NCBI GenBank assembly: GCA_966211955.1
Contig: CBIHOF010000027.1
Location: forward strand, 6,740-70,739
DNA length: 64,000 nt
Direction of reading: 5' to 3'
From: Albitalea sp966211955
GTDB taxonomy: Bacteria > Pseudomonadota > Gammaproteobacteria > Burkholderiales > Burkholderiaceae_C
Numbering within the stretch: position 1 is the stretch's first letter; every line of letters starts with the position of its first letter. The translations under genes were made by a program, and so were the position numbers. Below the pieces are notes generated by a model. The model saw only the letters and a program-made list of their open reading frames with translations. It made no database searches and was not told where the DNA came from. Of the stretch, positions 16,589 through 25,431 are shown in pieces.

Positions 16589-18799
16589 TCACTTCACGAA
16601 GCGCGCCAAAAGGCGGATGTAGTTCGTCTGGTAGCCGTTGGAAGGCTCGCTGATCGGCCATGAATTCAGCGGCCAGCCATCGTTGAAGTCGAGGTAGGAC
16701 TTCTGCGGCGGTTGTCCGTAGGGCGGCGTCGGCCGGCTCGAGCCGCAAGCGGCCGAGATGCCGGGGCAGCGGGAGTCCCAGTCCCATTGGCCGTAGTTCG
16801 GGCCACCGACGAGATAGCCCGGTGCCGGGCCGTAGGTCGAGGTCGCGGCGCTGTCCCACTGCGCGCTGCCGTCGGCGAACCAGGTGTGGAAGATCTGGTT
16901 CACCGAGTTCTCGGCACCGAAGCTCGTCATGTTCGTCAGGTAGACCTTGCCCAACGGGTTCACGCCGTGCAGGTAGTGCAGGTAGTCGGCGGCCGCGTTG
17001 GCCACCTGGTCGGCCGTGTGACGGCTGATGCCGTAGTAGCTCTCTTCAGCGAACAAGGTGCCGGCGTTGGCCTTCACCGCATTGCTGCCCCAGGTGTAGT
17101 CGCTGATGTAGGCGCGGTACGGGTCGGTCTGCGCGTCGACGGCGCCCCAGCCGCCGTAGTCGCTGCGGCCCCACAGGTCGAGATAGCGCGTGCGGATGGC
17201 CGAGGCCACGCTGGACGTGGCGCCGGACAGCGATGCGTAGTACAGCAGGTTGCGGGCATTGCCGGCATTGAAGGCCGACATGAACCACTGCGAGAACATC
17301 GGCGCTTCGGTGTAATGCGCATCGACGTAGTCGCGATACGCGGTGTCGCCCGTGGCCGCGAACAGCTTGATCGCCGCGAACAGGCGCAGTTCGGCGCGGC
17401 CCGCGTCGTCGGTCTCCTGCTGGCCGGCGCCCAGGCCGCTGGTGCCGCTGGCGGCGTCGTTGTTGCGGAAGGTGACGTTGGGGTTCGCCTGCGCCCAGCT
17501 CCAGGCGCGCTTGGCCCGCGACAACAGGTCGGCCGCGTAGGTGTTCATCGCCGCGTTGTTCAGGCTGCCGAAGACCTTGGCACCCTCGGCGTAGGCCGCA
17601 GCCGTCGCCAGCGTGGCGGAGGTGCTGGCGTCGCCGTAGTAGCTGGGCGCAGTGGCGGCCGACGGCGGGCTGGCGCCGGCCAGCCCGACGATGGACAGCA
17701 CCGAACCGTCGCTGTTCTGCATGCGGACGAGGAAGTCCATGCCCCACTTGGCTTCGTCGAGGATGTCCGGAATGCCGTTGTACGACTCGGGGATGTTGAA
17801 GTCGTCGGTGAAGACGGTGGGGTTCTGGACGTAGGCGTCCATCAAGTCCTGCGCGTAAGCGGCGGCCCAGCTCGTGTACTTGTTCAGGTCGCCTGCGTCG
17901 TACCAGCCGCCGCGCAGGTCGCGCGCCGTGGCTGCATTGTTCTTGTCGAGGAATCGCCGCGCCTGCGGGTCCTGCCCGGCGTTGAGGTGGCTGGCTGCAT
18001 CGGCCCAGCCGGCGCCGGCGTTGGACGCGCTCTTGGTCTGGCCGGCGCGCTGGTAATAGAACATCCGCACGGCCTGGATCAGCACGTTGCGGTAGACGTT
18101 GTCACCGATCTCGAAGCGTGCCGAGCGCTGGTTGGCCGTCGGGTCCACGATCTCGTAGGTGCCCGGCGTGGTGATCTGGCTGAAGTCGAAGGTCCACACC
18201 TGGTCGCCGGACGAGGCGTCGGTCTTCAGGCTGTTCCAGTCCTGCGGCCAGAAGGTGTACACGACGGAGCCGGTGGCCGAATTCACGACCTGCAACTGCT
18301 GCGGCCAGTAGCTCTGGTTGCTGTCATAGCCCACCTTGGGAAAACGCAGCACGGCCACCTTCCTGGCGTTGGTCAGGTAACCAAACTGGTCGACCATGAT
18401 GAACTTGCCGGCATTCGATGCCATGGCAGGCCACACGCTGAAGTTGTATGTCTGGGTGCTCTTCGCGCCGCAACTGTTGACGTAGGTCGCCGTGGCGGTG
18501 CAGCTGGCGGTGAGCTTGAGGGTTTGCTCGCGCGACGTTCCCGATGCGCCGCAACCGCTCCAGGACCAGCTTCCGGAAACCGGCTGCGGCCCGAGCACGA
18601 CCCGCGAGCCCGCGTTCAGCGTGGCCGAGGACTTGACGACCCAGGAGGTCGTGCCGTTGATGTTGAGATAGGGGGTGGTTGCCGTGGGTTGGCACGTTTG
18701 CGCCCACGCAGGCGCTGCCAACGCGGCGGCTGCGAGAAAAAGGACCTTGAGGTCCAACGCTGCGGTCTCGGTCGCAGTCGCCGATTTGATGAGGGCCAT
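16589..18799 (-). CDS. GH9 endoglucanase/xyloglucanase 1 with N-terminal binding and Ig-like domains
   Basis: 736 residues, secreted (LKVLFLAAAALAAPAWAQ). Residues about 35-125 form a Cys-containing beta domain (CQPTATTPYLNINGTTSWVV ... SGSWSWSGCG) of binding-module type. A CelD_N-like Ig domain follows (KFIMVDQFGYLTNARKVAVL onward), then the GH9 barrel: GGWYDAGDLNKY with the two catalytic-site Asp near 300-303, IPESYNGIPDILDE, LHGVNPLGKVYLTNMT with the His region, and ISEPSNGYQTNYIRLLARFV with the probable acid Glu near 718. GH9 enzymes cut beta-1,4-glucan chains. AGGAG lies 11 bases before ATG 18799. Box c lies 73 bp upstream; an A8 tract sits between. Confidence 0.92.
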   Translation of the reverse strand: MALIKSATATETAALDLKVLFLAAAALAAPAWAQTCQPTATTPYLNINGTTSWVVKSSATLNAGSRVVLGPQPVSGSWSWSGCGASGTSREQTLKLTASCTATATYVNSCGAKSTQTYNFSVWPAMASNAGKFIMVDQFGYLTNARKVAVLRFPKVGYDSNQSYWPQQLQVVNSATGSVVYTFWPQDWNSLKTDASSGDQVWTFDFSQITTPGTYEIVDPTANQRSARFEIGDNVYRNVLIQAVRMFYYQRAGQTKSASNAGAGWADAASHLNAGQDPQARRFLDKNNAATARDLRGGWYDAGDLNKYTSWAAAYAQDLMDAYVQNPTVFTDDFNIPESYNGIPDILDEAKWGMDFLVRMQNSDGSVLSIVGLAGASPPSAATAPSYYGDASTSATLATAAAYAEGAKVFGSLNNAAMNTYAADLLSRAKRAWSWAQANPNVTFRNNDAASGTSGLGAGQQETDDAGRAELRLFAAIKLFAATGDTAYRDYVDAHYTEAPMFSQWFMSAFNAGNARNLLYYASLSGATSSVASAIRTRYLDLWGRSDYGGWGAVDAQTDPYRAYISDYTWGSNAVKANAGTLFAEESYYGISRHTADQVANAAADYLHYLHGVNPLGKVYLTNMTSFGAENSVNQIFHTWFADGSAQWDSAATSTYGPAPGYLVGGPNYGQWDWDSRCPGISAACGSSRPTPPYGQPPQKSYLDFNDGWPLNSWPISEPSNGYQTNYIRLLARFVK

Positions 18800-18871
18800 G
18801 ATCAGTTTGTCTCCTGGAGGTCGACCTGCGTGGGCCGGACCTTGCCGATTTTTTTTGATCCCTTCTCGCAC

Positions 18872-18914
18872 ATTAATTCGGGGACTGTACGAAATAAATA
18901 GGCGTTAGCACTGG
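18872..18914 (-). promoter_or_regulatory. Conserved box c, upstream of GH9 enzyme 1
   Basis: Minus strand: CCAGTGCTAACGCC, TATTTATTTCGT, ACAGTCCC, CGAATTAAT. It is the most diverged copy at its distal end but keeps the TTTATTTCGT core and the CGAATTAAT half-site at the common spacing. Confidence 0.7.
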
Positions 18915-18950
18915 GTGGCGACGATGCATCAAGACGCCGTCATTCGGGCG

Positions 18951-19742
18951 TCAGGGTCCTGACGATTCGAGTTCCGCGCCTGGCATTCGCGTGAACGACG
19001 TTGCGCCGTTCGGCAGCCGGCCCGCGATGATCATCCCGAGCACCGTGTCTTCGTCGACGTCGGCGGTGCGGTAGGTGCCGACCGCGCGTCCGTTCTTCAT
19101 CACGCACAGCCTGTCGCTCAGCGCGAACACGTCGGGCAGGTCGTGCGAGATGAGGATGATGCCCACGCCCTGCGTCTTGAGCATGCGCACGAGGTCGTGC
19201 ACCATGCGCGTCTCCTCGGGGCCGAGCGCGGCGCAAGGCTCGTCCATGATCAGCACGCGTGCATTGAAGTAGAGCGCGCGCGAGATCGCCACCACCTGCC
19301 GCTGGCCCCCCGACAGCGAGCGCACCGGCACGTGGATGTTGTGGAAGTTCGGGTTGAGGCGCTTGAAGACCGCGCGCGCGGCCGCTTCCATCGCATCGTC
19401 GTCCAGCGTGCCGAAGCGCGTGAGCAGCTCGCGGCCGAGGAAGAGGTTGGTCACGGCGTCGAGGTTGTCGGCAAGGGCCAGCGTCTGGTAGATGGTCTCG
19501 ATGCCCAGGGCCTGAGCCTGTGCGGGGCTTCGGATGTCGACCGCACGGCCATCGACGCGGATCTCGCCCGCGTCCTGCGGGAAAGCGCCGGCGAGGATCT
19601 TCATCAAGGTCGACTTGCCCGCGCCGTTATGCCCGAGCAGCGCGAGCACCTCGCCCGCGTGAACCGAGAGGCTCATGCCCTCGACCGCATGGACGCCGCC
19701 GAAGGCCTTGCTGATGCCATGCATCGAGACAAGCGGCGTCAT
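18951..19742 (-). CDS. xylG: Sugar ABC transporter ATPase, single-domain XylG-like
   Basis: 263 residues with one ATPase domain: Walker A GHNGAGKST, signature LSGGQRQ, Walker B VLIMDEPCAALG and switch His LISHDL. Classical XylG proteins have two fused ATPase domains (about 500 residues); this one has a single domain, like FrcA of the fructose importer, and would work as a homodimer. The D-loop region has Cys where Thr is usual in this family (DEPTAALG). ATG 19742 has a GCGGGG purine run upstream. Two hairpins lie in the 109-bp gap to xylH. It is the last gene of the 30.2-19.0 kb operon. Confidence 0.88.
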   Translation of the reverse strand: MTPLVSMHGISKAFGGVHAVEGMSLSVHAGEVLALLGHNGAGKSTLMKILAGAFPQDAGEIRVDGRAVDIRSPAQAQALGIETIYQTLALADNLDAVTNLFLGRELLTRFGTLDDDAMEAAARAVFKRLNPNFHNIHVPVRSLSGGQRQVVAISRALYFNARVLIMDEPCAALGPEETRMVHDLVRMLKTQGVGIILISHDLPDVFALSDRLCVMKNGRAVGTYRTADVDEDTVLGMIIAGRLPNGATSFTRMPGAELESSGP

Positions 19743-19752
19743 GACAGCACCC

Positions 19753-19814
19753 CGCTCGCCGAGTACGGCGAGCGACCCTCCGAGAGGGCCGGGCCTTGCT
19801 TGGGGCGGCCCGGC
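19753..19814 (-). other. Two tandem RNA hairpins in the xylH-xylG gap
   Basis: Hairpin 1: CGCTCGCCG (19753-19761), loop AGTA, CGGCGAGCG (19766-19774), a perfect 9-bp stem ending 11 nt before the xylG start codon. Hairpin 2: GCCGGGCC (19788-19795) with GGCCCGGC (19807-19814). They could set lower xylG expression or protect the upstream message; neither has a U tract. Confidence 0.5.
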
Positions 19815-19851
19815 GCGGCGGCCCGCGAAAGACAGGTGGACAGTGGATGGC

Positions 19852-21036
19852 TCATGCAACACGCTCCCCGGTGGCGCGCCGGAACAGCACGTCGAAGACC
19901 ACGGCGACGATCAGCACCTGCCCGACGATGACCATGCGCCAGCCGATGGCCACGTCCAGCAGCAGCAGGCCGCCTTCGAGGAACTGGATCACCAGCGCGC
20001 CGAGCACCGTGCCCAGCACGCTGCCGCTGCCGCCCGACAGCGCCACGCCGCCGATCACCGCGGCTGCGATGACGTACAGCTCCTGGTTCGTGCCGAGCGA
20101 GTTGGTGCCGGCGTTCAATCGCGCCACCGCGACGATGGCCGCCACCGTGACCAGCACGGACAGCAGCAGGAACAGCTGCAGCATCACCCGGCGCACGGGG
20201 ATGCCGACGAGCAGCGCCGCTTCGGGGTTGCCGCCGATCGCATAGACGTAGCGGCCGAAGCGCGTGCGCTTGACGATGAACGACATGACCACGACCACCC
20301 CGGCCCAGATCAGCACCGGCACGGGAATGCCCTGGCGCTCGGGCCGGTCCCCGATGCGGTAGGAACTCATCGCGGCGGCGAAGCCGATCGCCGCGACGCA
20401 GAACAAGGTGGTCGCGCCGATGTCGAACCACAGCGGCCGCGGCGCGAGCCCGTGGCCTTGCTGGCTGCGCCGGCGCTGCCAGGTGCGCGCGACCAGCCAT
20501 GCCGACACGCCCATCGCGAGCAGCATGCTCGGCAGCGGGCCGATGGCGCCGTCCAGGCCGCCGCCGAGCATCAGGAAGAAAGGGTCGGTGACCGGCTGCG
20601 TCTTGCCCGATGCCACCAGGAAGGCAGCACCGCGCAGCGACATCAGCCCGCCCAGCGTCACGACGAACGACGCCACGCCGAGACCCGCAATCAGCCAGCC
20701 CTGGTAGAGCCCCACCGCGAGAGCGAGGGCCAGCCCGGCCGCGCTGGCCGCGGCCCAGTGCCAACCCTTCGTGTACATCAGGAACGCGATGAGCACGCCC
20801 ACCAGGCCCATGGCCGAGCCGACCGAGAGGTCGATGTGGCGCGCGACGATGACCAGTGCCATCGCCGTGGCCACGATGCCCACCACCGCCGTCTGCTGCG
20901 CGATGTTGTAGAGGTTCTCGGCGGTGAAGAACTGGCCCGTCATCACATGGAAGACGAGCCCGAGTGCCACCAGCACCGCGGCCATGATCGACAACCGGAG
21001 GTCCTGCGGGCTGAGCTGCAGGCGTCGAAGCATCAT
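19852..21036 (-). CDS. xylH: Xylose-type ABC transporter permease XylH
   Basis: 394 residues, the usual XylH length, with about ten hydrophobic helices starting at LSIMAAVLVALGLVFHVMTG. The family loop VIVARHIDLSVGSAMGLVGV (the ribose/xylose permease signature) follows helix 2. Its ATG overlaps the xylF stop as TGATG, so translation is coupled. It forms the inner-membrane channel of the importer with XylF and the single-domain ATPase. Confidence 0.92.
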   Translation of the reverse strand: MMLRRLQLSPQDLRLSIMAAVLVALGLVFHVMTGQFFTAENLYNIAQQTAVVGIVATAMALVIVARHIDLSVGSAMGLVGVLIAFLMYTKGWHWAAASAAGLALALAVGLYQGWLIAGLGVASFVVTLGGLMSLRGAAFLVASGKTQPVTDPFFLMLGGGLDGAIGPLPSMLLAMGVSAWLVARTWQRRRSQQGHGLAPRPLWFDIGATTLFCVAAIGFAAAMSSYRIGDRPERQGIPVPVLIWAGVVVVMSFIVKRTRFGRYVYAIGGNPEAALLVGIPVRRVMLQLFLLLSVLVTVAAIVAVARLNAGTNSLGTNQELYVIAAAVIGGVALSGGSGSVLGTVLGALVIQFLEGGLLLLDVAIGWRMVIVGQVLIVAVVFDVLFRRATGERVA

Positions 21037-22061
21037 CACTTGCAGGCGGGCGGTGCGTCGGCGGCATTCACACCGCGACAGACTTCTTCCTTGCTGATAT
21101 GCCCGGCCTTGATGGCGACATCGAGGTTGGCGCGCGTGATGGGCACGGCCTTGAGGAACATCGCGTCCAACGTCAGCTTCTTCTCGCCGCCGGACCACTT
21201 CGTCGAGTTCGGCACCGGCTTGCCGGCGGCCATCGCCACGGCGGCGCTGGCGGCTTCGCGGCCGAGGTCGCGTGCGTCCTTCCACACCGAGACCGTCTGC
21301 GTGCCCAGCGCCACGCGGTTCAGCGCCGCGTGGTCGCCGTCCTGGCCCGACACCGGCACGCCCTTGAGCCCGCGCGCCGCGAGCGCCGCCACCACGCCGC
21401 CTGCGGTGCCGTCGTTGGAGGCGACCACCGCATCCACCTTGCCGCCGTTGCGCGTGAGGATCTGCTCCATGTTGCGCTGCGCCACCTCGGGCTTCCAGCC
21501 TTCGGTGTATTCCTCGCCCACGATCTTCACGTCGCCCTTCTTGATGGCCGCGTCCAGCACCTCCTGCTGGCCGGCGCGCAGGAAGTCCGCGTTCGGGTCG
21601 GTGGGCGAGCCCTTGATCATCACGTAGTTGCCCTTCGGTCTGGCGGCGAACACGCCGCGCGCCTGCATGCGGCCCACTTCCTTGTTGTCGAAGGTGATGT
21701 AGAACACGCCCGGCGCTTCGATCAGCCGGTCGTAGGCGATCACCGGGATGTTGCGCGCCTTGGCCTTGGCAATCGCCGGCAGGATCGCGTCCTTGTCCAT
21801 CGCAAGCACGATCAGCACCTTGGCGCCCTTGGCGATCAGGCTGTCGATGTCGGCGAGCTGCTTCTCAGGCGAGCCTGCGGCGTCCGCGCTGGCGTAGGTG
21901 GCGCCGGACTTGGCCAGCTGGTCCTTGATGGCGCGCTCGTCGGTCTTCCAGCGCTCCTCCTGGAAGTTCGACCAGCTCACGCCGACGGTCTGGGCATGGG
22001 CGTGCATGGCGCCAAGGCCGAGGACCGCGGCGGCGAGCAGATGCAGGGCAGGTTTCTTCAT
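21036..22061 (-). CDS. xylF: D-xylose ABC transporter substrate-binding protein XylF
   Basis: 341 residues with a signal peptide (KKPALHLLAAAVLGLGAMHAHAQ). It is a type I periplasmic binding protein of the XylF group: VGVSWSNFQEERWKTDERAI at the start of lobe 1, VIAYDRLI and YITFDNKEVGRMQA at the hinge/sugar site, VVASNDGTAGGVVAAL and PVSGQDGDHAALNR in lobe 2. XylF binds free D-xylose in the periplasm. AGGAG precedes ATG 22061. Its position after the GH51/GH43 genes shows that periplasmic debranching and xylose import are made from one transcript. Confidence 0.93.
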   Translation of the reverse strand: MKKPALHLLAAAVLGLGAMHAHAQTVGVSWSNFQEERWKTDERAIKDQLAKSGATYASADAAGSPEKQLADIDSLIAKGAKVLIVLAMDKDAILPAIAKAKARNIPVIAYDRLIEAPGVFYITFDNKEVGRMQARGVFAARPKGNYVMIKGSPTDPNADFLRAGQQEVLDAAIKKGDVKIVGEEYTEGWKPEVAQRNMEQILTRNGGKVDAVVASNDGTAGGVVAALAARGLKGVPVSGQDGDHAALNRVALGTQTVSVWKDARDLGREAASAAVAMAAGKPVPNSTKWSGGEKKLTLDAMFLKAVPITRANLDVAIKAGHISKEEVCRGVNAADAPPACK

Positions 22062-22113
22062 GGCTGTTCTCCTGTGGGCAAGTGGATGGGGCAGTGCGAG
22101 TGGTACAGCGGGC

Positions 22114-23715
22114 TCAGGTGGAAACGGCAGGGTTGCCGTGGTAGCGAAAGCGACGCCAGCGAATCTCGCCAGCGCCGGCGGCGAACAACGCGATCCGCAG
22201 GCTCAGGAAGCCGCCGAACACGTTGTGGTGGAAGCCGGAGACTTCCCGCTGCCAGGAATGCTGTGTCCACTTCCTCCCGTCGAGCGAGGTGTGGATGGTG
22301 ACCACGTTGTCGTGGTTGACGAGCTTCACATGCACGTTGCGCGCGTCGAAGGGCTGGCGCATCCAGCTCACTTCCTCGCGGTGATAGGTGAGCATCTGCC
22401 CCTTGCCGAAGCCGATGCCGATGAATGCGTTGGCGTCGTAGTACAGGCACAGGCCGCCTTGCGCGTCGCCGATCAGCTCCAGCTCGACCGACGCTTCATA
22501 GCTGCGGTCGCCCGGCAGGCAGGTGAGCGGGGAACAGTCGGCGGGCGAGCTGCCCTTGGCCTGCATGACGAGTGCATGGTCCTCGAAGCGAAGGCGGCGC
22601 ATCTCGTCGGGGCCGGGCGCGAAGAAGCTCCATTGCAGGCCGAGCTTGCCGCCTGCGAATTCATCCGACAGCGCGATGCCAGCGGGGCCGGCCACGCCGC
22701 CACGGGGCTTGCGCAGCGGCGTCGCGAGCGTGCCGCCCTTGGCGCGGAACCAGCCGTCGCGTGTCCATTCGATCGGCTCCATCAGCGTCTGGCGGCCCAG
22801 CGTGCGAAAGCCGTTCTCGTAGCCGTGGTAGACCATCCACCAGTCGCCGGCCGGCCCTTCGACGATGCTTGCATGGCCGCGCGACCACCAGGGTTCGTCG
22901 GCGCTGGTGGTGCGCACGACGGGGTTGTGCGGGTCGTCTTCCCACGGGCCGTGGATGGACTTCGATCGCGCGACCGTCACCATGTGGCTGGTCGGCGGCC
23001 CCGAGGTGCCGCCGACCGCGGAGATCAGGTAGAACCACGCGCCGCGGCGAACGATCTTCGGCCCTTCGGGCGCGAACATCTCGACCACCCAGTCCTCGGG
23101 ATAACGCCATGGCGTGTGCGCGTGTTCCAGCGGGCCGTCGGTGGACAGGCCATCGTCCGCGAGCCGCACGCGGCGGATGCCGTTGACGAAGAGGTAGCGC
23201 CTGCCATCCTCGCCGACCGCATGGCCCGGGTCGATGCATCCGGGCAGCTTGAGGTCGATCGGTTCGCTCCACGGGCCGCGGATGTCGTCGGCCCATACGA
23301 CGAAGATGGCGATGCCCGCATCCTGCAGCACGGGGATGTAGATGTAGAAGCGCCCGCCATGCTTGACGAGGTCCGTCGCCCACACCGTGCCGATCGGCTG
23401 GGTGAGCGCGGCGGTGATCGGCGCCCAGTTGACGAGGTCGGTCGAATGCCAGATCACAGCGCCCGGGTAGGACCGGAACGACGAGAACGTCATGTAGTAG
23501 TCGGCGCCATCCTTCAGGACCGTCGGGTCCGGATGGTCACCCGGCACGATCGGGTTCTGGTAGGTGCCGTGTCCGAGGTCGGCCTTGCGCTGGCCATCGA
23601 TGCCGTGGCCGAAGCGCGGCGCACGCGCGGGGGCCACCGCATTGACGGGGAGGGCAGGGATGGCCGCTCCCGCCAAGGCTGCAGTGAACAGCTTGCGTCG
23701 CGACAAGGAATCCAT
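22114..23715 (-). CDS. GH43 family beta-xylosidase / alpha-L-arabinofuranosidase with C-terminal beta-sandwich
   Basis: 533 residues. A Tat-like signal (SRRKLFTAALAGAAIPALP) leads to the five-bladed GH43 domain: NPIVPGDHPDPTVLKDG with the catalytic-base Asp63, LPGCIDPGHAVGEDG with a probable transition-state Asp, and EMFAPEGPKIVRRG with the acid Glu. From about 350 on there is a C-terminal concanavalin-like sandwich (GLQWSFF, GLCLYYDANAFIGIG) typical of GH43 subfamilies with a second domain. In a xyloglucan locus it most likely removes arabinofuranose, together with the GH51 gene 11 bp upstream; xylosidase activity is equally compatible. Confidence 0.88.
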   Translation of the reverse strand: MDSLSRRKLFTAALAGAAIPALPVNAVAPARAPRFGHGIDGQRKADLGHGTYQNPIVPGDHPDPTVLKDGADYYMTFSSFRSYPGAVIWHSTDLVNWAPITAALTQPIGTVWATDLVKHGGRFYIYIPVLQDAGIAIFVVWADDIRGPWSEPIDLKLPGCIDPGHAVGEDGRRYLFVNGIRRVRLADDGLSTDGPLEHAHTPWRYPEDWVVEMFAPEGPKIVRRGAWFYLISAVGGTSGPPTSHMVTVARSKSIHGPWEDDPHNPVVRTTSADEPWWSRGHASIVEGPAGDWWMVYHGYENGFRTLGRQTLMEPIEWTRDGWFRAKGGTLATPLRKPRGGVAGPAGIALSDEFAGGKLGLQWSFFAPGPDEMRRLRFEDHALVMQAKGSSPADCSPLTCLPGDRSYEASVELELIGDAQGGLCLYYDANAFIGIGFGKGQMLTYHREEVSWMRQPFDARNVHVKLVNHDNVVTIHTSLDGRKWTQHSWQREVSGFHHNVFGGFLSLRIALFAAGAGEIRWRRFRYHGNPAVST

Positions 23716-23726
23716 CTGCCGTTGCT

Positions 23727-25262
23727 TCAGTGAACCGCCGGGACGGTGACGACCACGATGGACTTGGGCGGCAGCACGAGCGTGAGCGGCGTCGCGCCGG
23801 ATCCGGCGTCGTACGGCGCCGGCACCAGGGCGTTGGGTTGCGCGAACGTGTTGTGCGCGTCCATGGCAGCCGCGGTCAGGATGCGTCCGTGAGCCGTGCC
23901 GCTCAGGTTGGTGAGCACGCGCGCCGGCCGTTGCGGATCGAGGTTGACGAGTGCGAGCTGCACGCTGCCGTCTGCCGCGCGCGCCACCGACACATCCACC
24001 GCCGGCAGTTCGACGCCACCCTCAGTCCAGCTGGGCGACTGCAGCGAAGCCTTCAGCGGCGTTGCACCGCGGAACGGCTTGTACAGGTCGAACGCGTGGT
24101 ACGTCGGCGTCAGCAGCATGCGTGCTCCGTCGGTCAGTGCCAGTGCCTGCAGCACGTTGACCATTTGCGCGATGTTCGCCATCTTCACGCGCTCGGTGTG
24201 GCGGTGAAAAGCGTTGAAGGATACTGCTGCGACCAGCGCATCGCGAAGCGAATTTTGTTGCTGCAGGAAGCCGGGATGGGAACCGGGCTCGGGGTCGTAC
24301 CAGGTGCCCCATTCGTCCACGTACAGGGCGATGCGCTTGGCCGGATCGTGCTTGTCCATCAGGCGGCTGACGGCCTCGATACGCGGCTCGATGCCCATCG
24401 CACTCTTGAGCGTCTTCGCCCATTCCTGCGCATTGAAGCCGGTGGCGCTGCCATGCTTGGACCAGTCGCCCGGCATGGTGTAGTAGTGCAGCGTCAGCGC
24501 ATCCATGTGCGGCCCGGAGCGTTCCATCAGCGCCTCGACCAGGTGGTCGTTGCCCTGGCCGTCACCGGAGGCCACGCGCACCACCGGCGCATGCAGGAAG
24601 GTTTCGTATTGGTTGTGCAGGTCGGACTGGTATTCGGGGCGCATGTTGCCGCCGCAGCCCCAGCTCTCGTTGCCGATGCCGAAGTACTTGACCTTCCAGG
24701 GTTTCTCGCGGCCGTTGCGGCGGCGCTCTTCGGCCAGGGCCGACTTGCTGTCGGAGGTCATGTACTCGAGCCACTGGCCCATCGCGCGCGGCGGCATGGA
24801 GCCCATGTTGCCCGCGAGGTAGGCCTCGCTGCCCATCTGCTCGACGAGGTCCATGAACTCGTGGGTTCCCACGCTGTTGGGCTCGATCACGTTGCCCCAG
24901 ATCTTGTTCAGGCGGGCAGGGCGCTTCGAAGGCGCACCGATGCCGTCACGCCAGTCGTAGTCGTCGGCGAAGCAGCCGCCCGGCCAGCGCACCACCGGCA
25001 CCTGCAGCCGGCGCAGGGCACCCACCACGTCATTGCGCCAGCCGCGCGTGTTGGGGATCTTCGATTCCGGGCCCACCCACAGCCCGCCGTAGATGCCGGT
25101 GCCCAGGTGCTCCGCGAACTGGCCATAGACCTCGGGCTCGATGCGCGGCCCGGCGGTCTGCGCCGTGATGGTGAGACGCACATCGACGGGTTCGGCGGCA
25201 ACAGCCATGGTGTGGACGGTCATTGCAAGCGTTGCGGCATGCAGAAGGTGGGAAGGTTTCAT
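23727..25262 (-). CDS. GH51 alpha-L-arabinofuranosidase
   Basis: 511 residues. A signal peptide (HLLHAATLAMTVHTMAVAAE) is followed by the GH51 barrel: EVYGQFAEHLGTGIYGGLWV, VVRWPGGCFADDYDWRDGIG, YFGIGNESWGCGGNMRPE with the acid/base Glu near 199, and ALYVDEWGTWYDPEPG with the nucleophile Glu near 317. The C-terminal beta domain ends in LTLVLPPKSIVVV. GH51 enzymes release terminal L-arabinofuranose, here probably from arabinosylated xyloglucan or arabinoxylan fragments. It lies 169 bp after receptor 2 with a strong hairpin in the gap, so its level may be set apart from the receptor. Confidence 0.93.
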   Translation of the reverse strand: MKPSHLLHAATLAMTVHTMAVAAEPVDVRLTITAQTAGPRIEPEVYGQFAEHLGTGIYGGLWVGPESKIPNTRGWRNDVVGALRRLQVPVVRWPGGCFADDYDWRDGIGAPSKRPARLNKIWGNVIEPNSVGTHEFMDLVEQMGSEAYLAGNMGSMPPRAMGQWLEYMTSDSKSALAEERRRNGREKPWKVKYFGIGNESWGCGGNMRPEYQSDLHNQYETFLHAPVVRVASGDGQGNDHLVEALMERSGPHMDALTLHYYTMPGDWSKHGSATGFNAQEWAKTLKSAMGIEPRIEAVSRLMDKHDPAKRIALYVDEWGTWYDPEPGSHPGFLQQQNSLRDALVAAVSFNAFHRHTERVKMANIAQMVNVLQALALTDGARMLLTPTYHAFDLYKPFRGATPLKASLQSPSWTEGGVELPAVDVSVARAADGSVQLALVNLDPQRPARVLTNLSGTAHGRILTAAAMDAHNTFAQPNALVPAPYDAGSGATPLTLVLPPKSIVVVTVPAVH

Positions 25263-25348
25263 GGGGAGCTTGGATCGTTTGGAAGTGCGGATGTGTTCGG
25301 GGTCGGTCCAATCAGGCGGGGACGTCTCGCGCGCCCTTGAATGTTCAA

Positions 25349-25374
25349 GGGCCGCGGCATCGCTGCCGCGGCCC
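25349..25374 (-). terminator. Perfect 11-bp hairpin between TonB receptor 2 and GH51
   Basis: GGGCCGCGGCA (25349-25359), loop TCGC, TGCCGCGGCCC (25364-25374). There is no U tract, so it may be a processing or attenuation structure that protects the receptor message. A weaker copy of the GGGCCGCGGCA arm lies at about 25394-25404. Confidence 0.45.
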
Positions 25375-25431
25375 GGTCGGACCTTCGATCAGGGCCGCGG
25401 CACTGCTGCTGCGGCTGTCTCGACCACGGGG

